This document shows positions 1 to 7,516 of a stretch of 64,000 nt of DNA, in pieces. Made by a program: the position numbers and the translations under genes. Position 1 is the first letter of the stretch. Every line of letters starts with the position of its first letter. This DNA comes from Streptomyces sp. PKU-EA00015. GTDB lineage: Bacteria > Actinomycetota > Actinomycetes > Streptomycetales > Streptomycetaceae. The stretch spans positions 1-64,000 of the forward strand of contig NZ_JABZEE010000001.1 in assembly GCF_013387495.1 (NCBI RefSeq), given 5' to 3'. The notes beneath the pieces were generated by a model. The model saw nothing but the letters and a program-made list of their open reading frames with translations. It was not told the origin of the DNA and ran no database searches.

Positions 1-1908
1 GCTGCTGCCGTCCGGGAAGTCGGTGGTGAGCTTGCCGCCGTCGGCCTGGGTGGTCCCGCCGGTCGGGGTCTTGAGCGGGCCGCCGCCCCCGGCGTTCAAC
101 CCGCCGAGGTTGCCGAGAGGCGTGGTGATCAGCGCGTCGGTCCGGACTCCCTGGCCGTCACCGAGCCGGCTGTTCACGTCGCCGATGTCGCCCGGGCTCT
201 CGGTGACCGGGTTGTTCTGGTTCAGCAGGTCGTCGAGGCTGCCGAGGTTCTGTGCAGTGACCGCGTTGGGATCGTTGAGGCCGCCGAGGCTCTCCTGCAT
301 GGCCTTGGCCTGCTCCTCGGCCTCGCGCTGGGCCTCCTCCTGCTCGCGCCTCTGCTCCTCACGCAGTTCGTCCTGGTACTTCTTGTCCTCGTCGCGCTGC
401 TGGTTCTGCTCGTTCCGCAACTCGTCCTGGAGGCGCTTGGCCTCCTCCTGCTCCTTCTCCTGCTCCGCGCGCAGTTCGTCCTGATACTTCTTGTCCTCCT
501 CCCGCTGCCGGTTCTGCTCCTCGCGGAGTTCATCCTGGTACCTGCGGTCCTCCTCGCGCTGCCGGTTCTGCTCCTCTCGGAGTTCATCCTGGTACTTGCG
601 GTTCTCCTCGTTCTGCCTGTTGATCTCCTCCTTCTCCTCCTTCAGCTTCTTCTCCTCGTACTCCTCCGAGGCCGTGCTGGTGGACTTCGGCTTGGGTACG
701 TTCTCCGAGAAGTCCTTGCCGAGGTCGATGAAGTGGTTGTTCAGGTCCGACTGCACCTGGGCGGCGGGCTTGCCCAGGTACTCGTCGACGCCCTGGCTCC
801 AGATCCTGACGGCCTTGTCGCCGACCTTCGCCCAGTTGGCGATGTCGGTCAGGTCGCCGTACTCCGGGTGCACCTGCGAGAAGCCGCCCTGCGGGCTGTG
901 CCTGACGGTGGTGCCGTAGCGGCTGGTGGTGGACGTGATGTCCGTCTTGGCGACGTTGTTCGAGTCCACCCACTGGGCGAGGTCGTCCAGAACGTAGCGC
1001 AGCACCTGGTGCGGGTCGTAGTACGAGGACTTTGCCCAGGTCAGCCACGCGTCGAGCAGCTTCGTGGCGGAGTCCTCCAGGTACTTGCGGCCCAGCGAGA
1101 GGGCGCGTGAGTACACCGTGTTGCCGGTGCCCGTCTCGTCGCCGGTGCCGGCCGAGGAGTCGAAGGTCTCGACGTAGCTGTCGTAGTTCTCCCGGATCTT
1201 CTTGATCAGGCTGCGGAAGACCTCCGCCGCTTCGCCCTTCCAGCTCGCGTCGTCCCGGCCGAAGCGGTCCTCCCAGTCCTTCAGCACCGTCGCGTGGTCC
1301 CTGAAGAACTTGGCGGCGAAGTCGAAGGAGTCCCCGGTGGTGTTGAAGGAGTTCAGGTCCACCGCGTCGCCCCCGGCCACGCCCAGGTTGCTGAACCGGG
1401 CATCCTGGCTGCTGCCTCGCAGCAGGGCAAGGAGCGCCGCCCGCGGCCCGTTCATGTACCGGGCGAGCGGGATGGTGCTCATCTTGTCCTTGTTGTAGTC
1501 CGTGAACTCGTTGCCCTCACGGACCTGGGCGTCGTGGACGTTGTCGGAACCCGGGCCGGCGAAGATGATCTCCTCGCCGTCCTTCACGCGGCCCTCGAAG
1601 ACGATCCGGGCCTGCATGATCGACTGCTTCTTGCCGCTGTCGAAGAACCAGATGTCGTAGTCCTCGCCCTTGTTCGTCAGGAAGCCGGAGTCCTTGACGA
1701 GCAGGCCGAGGCTGCGCTCCTTGATGTCCATCCGGAAGAGCTTGCCGCCGTGATCGGATCGGAGCGTGTCGAAGACGGTGTTCCTGTCCGGCACCGGATA
1801 GCCGGTGATGTGGGTGACCAGGGTGGCCCAGGTGTCGCTCGACGGGTCGCCGGCGTTGTCGAACTTGTCGAGATTGGCGACGGAGTTGGGATCGTACCGA
1901 TCGGCCAC
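1..1908 (-). CDS. AAWKG-family type VII secretion-associated protein (3' end outside window)
   Basis: The frame is open from a GTG at 1908 to the window edge, giving 636 residues without a stop. An AAAGGG ribosome site lies just before the GTG. The N-terminal half is globular and carries a W-x-G motif in an ASWKGEAAEVF context (about residue 230), which is the hallmark of the actinobacterial AAWKG family found at ESX loci. It is followed by a long, highly charged coiled coil made of five 18-residue repeats (YQDELREEQ type), then a Gly/Asn/Thr-rich stretch. The likely role is a large T7SS substrate or envelope-associated helper. This is inferred from the WXG-like motif and the nearby esx genes; no catalytic motif is visible. 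Confidence 0.75.
   Translation of the reverse strand, partial: MADRYDPNSVANLDKFDNAGDPSSDTWATLVTHITGYPVPDRNTVFDTLRSDHGGKLFRMDIKERSLGLLVKDSGFLTNKGEDYDIWFFDSGKKQSIMQARIVFEGRVKDGEEIIFAGPGSDNVHDAQVREGNEFTDYNKDKMSTIPLARYMNGPRAALLALLRGSSQDARFSNLGVAGGDAVDLNSFNTTGDSFDFAAKFFRDHATVLKDWEDRFGRDDASWKGEAAEVFRSLIKKIRENYDSYVETFDSSAGTGDETGTGNTVYSRALSLGRKYLEDSATKLLDAWLTWAKSSYYDPHQVLRYVLDDLAQWVDSNNVAKTDITSTTSRYGTTVRHSPQGGFSQVHPEYGDLTDIANWAKVGDKAVRIWSQGVDEYLGKPAAQVQSDLNNHFIDLGKDFSENVPKPKSTSTASEEYEEKKLKEEKEEINRQNEENRKYQDELREEQNRQREEDRRYQDELREEQNRQREEDKKYQDELRAEQEKEQEEAKRLQDELRNEQNQQRDEDKKYQDELREEQRREQEEAQREAEEQAKAMQESLGGLNDPNAVTAQNLGSLDDLLNQNNPVTESPGDIGDVNSRLGDGQGVRTDALITTPLGNLGGLNAGGGGPLKTPTGGTTQADGGKLTTDFPDGSS
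350..620 (-). repeat. 54-bp tandem repeat, five units, within the AAWKG-family gene
   Basis: The same landmark (CCTGG on the plus strand) recurs at 372, 426, 480, 534 and 588, exactly 54 bp apart. Each unit encodes 18 residues rich in Glu, Arg and Gln. The units keep the reading frame and form one continuous charged coiled coil. Such arrays readily change copy number, so this segment may vary in length between strains. Confidence 0.85.
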
Positions 1909-2027
1909 CGGGCGCCCTTTCTGGTCGGTTGTCGTCCGTGCCGGCGCACCGCGTCTTCGTACGGATGGGCAGGCGTGTGTCTGTCACGGCGGCGCGCCGA
2001 GCGGCTACCGGCGCGCGAGGCTCTGAC

Positions 2028-2495
2028 TCAGTCGTCTTCCGGTTCGCCGGTGGTGCCGGCGGTGAGCGTGTCGACCTCTTCGAAGGTCTGCAGCAGCGTC
2101 TGCGCGTCGATCGCCCCGAGGTTCTTGTCCTTGGTCTTGTTCGCCTCCTCGATGGTGTCCGTGAGCGCCTCCTTCAGTTCCTTGAAGAGCTCCATCTGGT
2201 CACCGAGCAGTTTGTCGATGGACTCGGCCGCGGCGCGCACGCCCTCGATCAGCTTCGGTCCCGAGACCAGGGGCTCGGTGACCATCTTGCCGATGCGCAG
2301 GAGCTGTTTGTTCTGGTCGAGGTTCTCCGCGGTGGTGTGCCCGTCGATGAGCCGGCCGAGCGGGCGGATGGTGGAGCCGTCGCCGTCCTCGCGGTGCTTC
2401 TTCGCGGCGGTGTAGACCGGCTGTACCTCGTTGTCCCGGAAGTTCTCCATCTGCTTGAGGTCGAAATGCTTGACGTCGGCCTTCTCACCGGCCAT
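2028..2495 (-). CDS. Small helical protein of the ESX locus, function unknown
   Basis: This gene encodes 155 residues from an ATG at 2495 with a GGAG ribosome site. It is predominantly helical and charged, ends in an acidic tail (GEPEDD), and has no signal peptide or membrane segment. It lies about 120 bp upstream of the AAWKG-family gene on the same strand, so the two are probably co-transcribed and may be partners, much as WXG100 proteins pair. A hairpin at 2706-2738 separates it from esxBA. I do not recognise a named family. Confidence 0.7.
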   Translation of the reverse strand: MAGEKADVKHFDLKQMENFRDNEVQPVYTAAKKHREDGDGSTIRPLGRLIDGHTTAENLDQNKQLLRIGKMVTEPLVSGPKLIEGVRAAAESIDKLLGDQMELFKELKEALTDTIEEANKTKDKNLGAIDAQTLLQTFEEVDTLTAGTTGEPEDD

Positions 2496-2827
2496 GGGAC
2501 GATCTCCTGCTGCTTGGTTGCCGGACGGGGATACGGGATGACCCGGTGGGTATGTGGCGTACGGACGAGGGACGGATCGGCGGGCCTGCGTGCGGGGGTC
2601 GGCCCACCGGGTCTCCGTCGCGAACTCTCGCCTGCTCGGCGGCGTCCGGCACGTCCTTCCCGGAGTCCTGGAGCAGGGGCGCGGCCTGTTGCCTCAACCT
2701 GTCGCAACCGTCCGCATGGGGCTGCCATGCGGACGGTTCGGCACCTTCGACATCACGCACGCGACGCCGGGTCCCGCCCCTCGGGACGGACGAGGCGAAA
2801 GCCCCGGCCGGGCCCGGGGGCCCAGGC
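2496..2827. other. Intergenic region between esxB and the 155-residue gene
   Basis: This 332-bp gap holds a strong hairpin (annotated separately) that would end esxA-esxB transcription. It presumably also holds the promoter of the downstream gene pair. Open frames here on either strand lack codon bias and ribosome sites, so no gene is called. Confidence 0.6.
2706..2738 (-). terminator. Hairpin downstream of esxB
   Basis: Perfect 14-bp arms (2706-2719 and 2725-2738) enclose a GGCTG loop, about 90 bp after the esxB stop. There is no clear U-tract, as is usual for Streptomyces terminators. It could end the esxA-esxB message or protect its 3' end. Confidence 0.6.
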
Positions 2828-3136
2828 CTAACGGGCCCGCACACTGCCCCAGTTGTCGGCGCTCTTGCGCTCGTCACGGGAGTGGTTGTCGTGGATGGTC
2901 CGGATCAGCTCGCCGTTGTCGCCGAGCAGTCGCGCCATGTTCTTGGTGGCGTTGTCCCACTCCGCCTGGACCTCACGGTACTTCTCCTGGTCCGCACCCT
3001 CCCAGGAGGTGACGAGCGGCTTCAGCTCGTCCTCCAGGTTGTTGAGGGTCGTGATGATCCCCTGGGTCTGTTCCATCAACTCCTCGATGGCCTGCTGAAC
3101 CTTGGGGTATTGCACGTCAATAATGCCGTCGGCCAT
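2828..3136 (-). CDS. esxB: WXG100 family protein EsxB
   Basis: A 102-residue protein with the usual WXG100 length and helix-turn-helix hairpin shape. The W-E-G motif sits mid-protein (SWEGADQEKY, about residue 44). It should form a heterodimer with the neighbouring EsxA-like protein and be exported by the EccC motor. The pair lies in one minus-strand unit, esxA first, about 85 bp apart. The assignment to EsxB rests on the motif and gene order, as in S. coelicolor. The C-terminal tail (DNWGSVRAR) lacks an obvious YxxxD/E export signal. Confidence 0.9.
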   Translation of the reverse strand: MADGIIDVQYPKVQQAIEELMEQTQGIITTLNNLEDELKPLVTSWEGADQEKYREVQAEWDNATKNMARLLGDNGELIRTIHDNHSRDERKSADNWGSVRAR

Positions 3137-3221
3137 GACGTCTCCTCTCGAAGGCCGGGCGCCGGGCCCGGGAAGCTCACGAAGTCCGGCCCCGTCGAAG
3201 AGGGCCGGTACTGCGGGTGGT

Positions 3222-3557
3222 TCAGCGCAGTGCTTCGAAGACGCCCTGGCTGGTCTTGCTGTTGAGGACCTCGGTCAGGTCCTGGTTCTCCTTCGCCAGG
3301 CGGTTGGCGGAGGTCACGTTCTCCTGGAGCGCGTCGATCATCGTGCTGATCTGGACGACGACCTTCTGTGCCTCGGTGTTCCAGCTGCGGAAGAGCTTCA
3401 GCAGGGCCTGGCCCTCGTCGCCACCGACGCCCGAACGTGCGGCGATCTGGGCAACGTTGTCCTGGATCTTCTCGACCTGGCTCCGGGCCGACTCCAGAGA
3501 GGAGACGCCCCCCAAGCCCTTGGCATAATCCGCTTTCCTCGCGGCACTGTCCGCCAT
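3222..3557 (-). CDS. esxA: WXG100-like protein EsxA
   Basis: A 111-residue helical protein. The ATG at 3557 is chosen because AAGGGAG lies 6-7 bases before it; an in-frame start 36 bases upstream lacks this. The central turn reads SWNTEA, so the strict W-x-G glycine is replaced, as is common for one member of an Esx pair. It heads the esxA-esxB unit and should be the dimer partner and co-secreted substrate. Size, the Trp turn and neighbours support the call; sequence alone cannot prove which partner carries the export signal. Confidence 0.85.
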   Translation of the reverse strand: MADSAARKADYAKGLGGVSSLESARSQVEKIQDNVAQIAARSGVGGDEGQALLKLFRSWNTEAQKVVVQISTMIDALQENVTSANRLAKENQDLTEVLNSKTSQGVFEALR

Positions 3558-4059
3558 GTCACGCTCCCTTCGGTCAGGCGCGTCTCGTCGCACCGTTGCC
3601 CGCTGAGGCTAAAGAGAGAACAGGGGTCCGCGCAACGCGTTCGGGGAAGATGTGAGCAACGGCCGGTTCGGAGGAATTCGCCTGTGTGGCAACGGAGTTG
3701 TGCGGACGTTGCAGCGGGATGAACAGGTACGCCCGGACGACGGGCACGCAGGACGTGGACCGTCCGCAGGTCAACCCCCGTGCGGGCGAAAAACGGGCAC
3801 ACGAAGAGACCGAACGGTCATCGGGACGGACCACACCGGCAATGCGCGCGTACCCGTGGAGTTTCCCGGGTACGCCGGTCCGAATTACTTGAGCTTCTCC
3901 TGAGGTTTCGCCTTCGTATGCGGCACCGCGACAACTCCTCCGACTCGGCGACTTCGCGCCACCTGCGCCGAGTTCGGGCTGACGTTTCCCTCCGCGCGTC
4001 CTTTTCTTTTCTTTTCCCTCGGCGCCGTATGTGTTCCTGGCCGGAATCGGTGCGTGGTG
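3558..4059. other. Intergenic region between eccB and esxA
   Basis: These 502 bp contain no credible gene. The region should carry the esxA promoter. Close to the eccB stop it has a striking T/C-only tract on the plus strand (about 4000-4017, CCTTTTC repeats), which is an A-rich run on the esx coding strand and unusual in DNA of this GC content. I see no clear operator or terminator hairpin. Confidence 0.5.
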
Positions 4060-5658
4060 TCAGCTCTGTGAAGCGGCGCCCGCTGCGTCCACCTTTCCTG
4101 CCTTATCCGCCTTGTGCGCTTCTTCGGTCTTCCCGGGCTGCTCCGACTGATCGGCGGCGCCGCACTCGGGAGCCGTCACCTTGGGTTCGGTGGCGCCGGC
4201 CGCGGCGGTCGCGTCGAGGTCCGCGCCGGTGGGGAGGGCCGCAAGCAGCGGTGCCGGGACCGAGCCGATGTCCGCGGCCTCGTACCCGAGTGCTGCCAGC
4301 GATTCCTTGGCGGAGACGCGGTACTTCACGCCGTTGTCCGCCACCAGGTAGGTGGTTCCGGCGTGCGCGGCACCGCTCGCGTGCAGGGCCCGGACCAGAG
4401 CGCCGTGCCCCGGCCGTACCACCGTGACGTCCGTCGGGACACAGGCCGGCTTCAGCGGCTGGGCCGTGCCCTCCGACACGGCGACCGGGGCGAGCTGGGT
4501 CAGCGGGACCAGCACCGACCTGATCCGCACGCCGCCGTTGTCGCCGTCCACCTGCGCGCAGAGCGCGGTGCCGCGCTCCGCGGACTGCGGGAGCGGCGGC
4601 GCGTCCGGCAGCTCCGCGGATCCGGCGGAGCCCGCATCCTTCGCCCGGTGCTCGCGCAGCGCGTCCGCGCCGACCGTGCGCACCTCGGGCGACTGCCCCT
4701 GGTAGGCGTCCTTCTGGGTGGCCGGGTCGCCCAGCACCAGGGCGGCGCCGAGCCGGGTCAATGGCACCAGGCCGTCCTTGCGCAGCAGGTGGTAGGTACT
4801 GCCCCCGCCGGGCACGCTGACCTTGAACAGCTGGCCGATCCGGCTGGCCTCACCACCGAGTTCGGGGCCTTCATCGCCGCGCCCCGCCACCGCGGGCGGC
4901 TTCAGGGCGGGGCCGGGTGCCAGCGCGTCGAGGAAGGCCGCCGAGACCCGCATCGGCTGCTGTGAGCCGTAACCGAGGGCGTTGCGGGCGTCGGAGGCAC
5001 GGTCCAGCGGCAGCCTACTGCCCCGCCACACCAGGTACTCGGTGTCGTCCGGGCCGCGTACCAGCACACCGTGGTCGCGGCCGATGCCTCGGGAGTCCAG
5101 GGGCTTCCCGGCCGCCACGGTGGTGGCGCCCGGCTTGTCCACCCCGCTGGTCGTCACGACGCCGGAGGTGTTGGGCAGCGCCCCGTCGGGACCGGTGACG
5201 CACATGTGCCAGGCGCCGTCCTCGAGTTGGCCGGCCTCGGGCACGACGTCGGGGGCGCCGGGGATACCGACCGGGGCGCCCACCGGGACGCCCTGCAGCG
5301 AGGGCGTACGGACGTCCGCGGTCGCCAGGTCGGAGCCGCCGATCAGCTTCGCCGAGGCGTAGTTGCGCACGGGGTGCAGTACGCCGTCGGTGCCGGTCCA
5401 CAGATATCGTGCGCCGGTGTCACGGTTGACCACCAGGTGCTTGCCGTCACGCCAGCTGTCGTTCCCGCCGGGGCGCAGCAGGCCGTAGACGGTGGCGCCC
5501 GCGCCGATCAGGACGGTGACCAGTACACCGAAGACCACGCCCCGGGTAGTGCGCCCGAGCGGGCTCTCCGGGGCGTCCGGGTCGGCCATCAGCAGGCTCG
5601 AGCTGAGCCTGCCCATCATGAACGTGTGGGCGTGTACCTGGTCTCGTTTGGACTGCAC
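4060..5658 (-). CDS. eccB: Type VII secretion protein EccB
   Basis: A 532-residue membrane protein from a GTG at 5658 with a GGAGAGG ribosome site. The N-terminus (SKRDQVHAHTF) matches the conserved EccB start (typically RRDQL.AY.F). It is followed by one membrane segment at about residues 39-60 and a large extracytoplasmic domain that begins with the EccB-typical DGKHLVVNRDTGARYLW-like segment. In the ESX complex EccB links the inner-membrane pore to the outside. It lies 45 bp downstream of eccD, so the two form one unit. The C-terminal tail is Lys/Glu/Ala-rich. Confidence 0.93.
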   Translation of the reverse strand: MQSKRDQVHAHTFMMGRLSSSLLMADPDAPESPLGRTTRGVVFGVLVTVLIGAGATVYGLLRPGGNDSWRDGKHLVVNRDTGARYLWTGTDGVLHPVRNYASAKLIGGSDLATADVRTPSLQGVPVGAPVGIPGAPDVVPEAGQLEDGAWHMCVTGPDGALPNTSGVVTTSGVDKPGATTVAAGKPLDSRGIGRDHGVLVRGPDDTEYLVWRGSRLPLDRASDARNALGYGSQQPMRVSAAFLDALAPGPALKPPAVAGRGDEGPELGGEASRIGQLFKVSVPGGGSTYHLLRKDGLVPLTRLGAALVLGDPATQKDAYQGQSPEVRTVGADALREHRAKDAGSAGSAELPDAPPLPQSAERGTALCAQVDGDNGGVRIRSVLVPLTQLAPVAVSEGTAQPLKPACVPTDVTVVRPGHGALVRALHASGAAHAGTTYLVADNGVKYRVSAKESLAALGYEAADIGSVPAPLLAALPTGADLDATAAAGATEPKVTAPECGAADQSEQPGKTEEAHKADKAGKVDAAGAASQS

Positions 5659-5703
5659 GGCCTCTCCTCAACTCCTTCTCCATGCCGCGGCGTAGGGGTG
5701 TGC

Positions 5704-7110
5704 TCAGCCGAACAGGCCGCGCAGCCAGCCGAAGAGCCCCGCTGCCCAGAGGGCGAGCGGCAGCAGCGCCACCGCGAAGCCGGTGTGCGCGAGTTCCGCC
5801 GCGCGACCCCAGTACGGCAGCATCCGGCGGCCGGGCACCGTCCAGGCGGCGATCACGAGTGCGGCCGCGGCGGCGAGCAGCACCACGAAGACCAGTACGC
5901 GTCCGTCGCCGTGGTCGTCCACCGCCCAGGAGCGGGCGAGCAGCAGCAGCCCCCAGACACCGGGTACGGCCAGGGTCAGCCGCTGCCCGATGTGCACCAG
6001 GCCGCGGCAGTGCAGGAGCAGCAGCAGGCTCAGCCCGACGGAGGTCAGCACCTCGGGCAGGTTCGGGTGGTCGGTGAGGACGACCAGGGCGGCCGCGGCG
6101 ATGATGCCCGTGGCGGCGAAGAGTGCGGTGACCCAGCGCCCGGCCAGTTCGGTGCGCTCGGCGACGTCGTCGCCCGCGTAGGGCTCGATGCCCTCCTGGA
6201 GCTGGCTTGCGGAGGACGGCAGCGCGGGCAGGCGCATCCCGGCCAGTTTGAAGGCGAACGGTGCCACCGCTCCGGCGGCGAGGGCGACCGCGGTCGCCAC
6301 CAGCGCCACAGAGGCCGGTACGTCCAGACCGGTGTAGCCCATCAGGGCCCCGGCGATCGCGGTCGCCACCGAGACCAGCGCGGTGGCGAAGAGGGCCGGG
6401 GCGCCGACCGCGGTGGCGGCGAGCGCGAGGACCGCGCCGCCCGCTCCGGCCGCGCCTGCCGCGAGGAGCCGTGCGCCCGCGACCTGTGCCGCGTCGGGGC
6501 CGGTCAGGTCTCCGCCCGGCAGCAGCCAGCCGGCCAGCGCCAGGCAGGGCGCGACGAGCAGGGCGAGCGCGGTCGCGGAGAGGCGGTCGCCGACCGCGCG
6601 GCTGGCCGAGCCCGCGCCCGCGAGCAGCAGCAGCCCGGTCACGGCCGCGAAAGCGACCTGGGTGGATTCGGAGCCGGTCGCCCCGGGCCAGAGCACCAGC
6701 GCGAGGGCGGCCGCCACGGTCGCCACCGCGGTGCCCACCAGGAGTCCGCGGGCCGCTTCGGGGTGCCAGGTGTGCAGCTTCCGGCCCGCGGTGTCGGCTA
6801 TCCCGTCCACCAGGTCGTCGAGCCGGGCCTCGGGCAGCGCCTCGGTGTGCGGGCGCAGGTAGAGCACGGCGCCGTCGGCGAACCCGGCGTGGGCGAGGGT
6901 GGTCTCCTCGTCGAGCGGAGCGCCGCCGAGTTGCTGGAGCACCCAGCCGGCATGGTCGAGACCGGCCTCCTCGGCTTCCTCGCCCACATAACGGAGCAGC
7001 GTCGGCAGGAGATCGGCGACCGGCACGTCGGCGGGCACGGCCAAATCGACGGAGACGCTCGGCGCACGTACGGTCAGGCGGCACAGCTCGGCCACCGCAC
7101 TGTCGGTCAT
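5704..7110 (-). CDS. eccD: Type VII secretion integral membrane protein EccD
   Basis: 468 residues. Roughly the first 90 form a ubiquitin-like YukD domain (CRLTVRAPSVSVDLAVP onward). The rest alternates hydrophobic helices, about eleven membrane spans, as in EccD. It builds the membrane barrel of the ESX translocon. It is first in the eccD-eccB unit and is transcribed away from eccC across a 406-bp shared promoter region. Length and domain order are normal for the family. Confidence 0.93.
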   Translation of the reverse strand: MTDSAVAELCRLTVRAPSVSVDLAVPADVPVADLLPTLLRYVGEEAEEAGLDHAGWVLQQLGGAPLDEETTLAHAGFADGAVLYLRPHTEALPEARLDDLVDGIADTAGRKLHTWHPEAARGLLVGTAVATVAAALALVLWPGATGSESTQVAFAAVTGLLLLAGAGSASRAVGDRLSATALALLVAPCLALAGWLLPGGDLTGPDAAQVAGARLLAAGAAGAGGAVLALAATAVGAPALFATALVSVATAIAGALMGYTGLDVPASVALVATAVALAAGAVAPFAFKLAGMRLPALPSSASQLQEGIEPYAGDDVAERTELAGRWVTALFAATGIIAAAALVVLTDHPNLPEVLTSVGLSLLLLLHCRGLVHIGQRLTLAVPGVWGLLLLARSWAVDDHGDGRVLVFVVLLAAAAALVIAAWTVPGRRMLPYWGRAAELAHTGFAVALLPLALWAAGLFGWLRGLFG

Positions 7111-7516
7111 CAGCTGAACTCTCGTCTTCCGTTGGGGCTTTGACAGGAGGACTTCCCCGGGAGAGGGGACCTGCGAAGAGTACGGAGGGCCGGCGCGGCC
7201 AGGAACGGGGGGTACGGGCTGGGGAATTGCGTCCGCGCGGCCGGCGACCGCCTCTCCCCCGTGGACAGGTCGCGTTCCGTGAATGCAGACTACTGCCTAC
7301 CCCCGCCGGATCGTGCTGCGGACCGGACTCATCGTCCGGTATGGAGTTGTCCTCCACGGGAGTTGACCGTCCTCGCTATCCGCTCGAAGCACTCACCCCG
7401 GCGTTCACCGCGTCATGCGGCACCCGGAGAATCGGCTCGGTGCGGTCTTTCCCGCTACCGGGCGTGCCGGTATTCGGTGCGGGCCACAAAGGCAGTGAAA
7501 CCGGAGGTTCTGTTCC
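7111..7516. other. Divergent promoter region eccD / eccC
   Basis: These 406 bp lie between the divergent eccD and eccC starts and should hold both promoters. The part nearest eccC ends with GGAGG at 7503-7507, the eccC ribosome site. I found no convincing palindrome, and no gene is called here. Confidence 0.6.

Noticed and set aside
3652..3903. Short open frames between eccB and esxA
   Set aside because: No start signals or conserved features; the region fits an intergenic promoter better.
5071..7357. Long open frames on both strands across eccB-eccD
   Set aside because: eccB and eccD explain the coding capacity. The others lack ribosome sites and consist of Arg/Gly/Pro-rich sequence.
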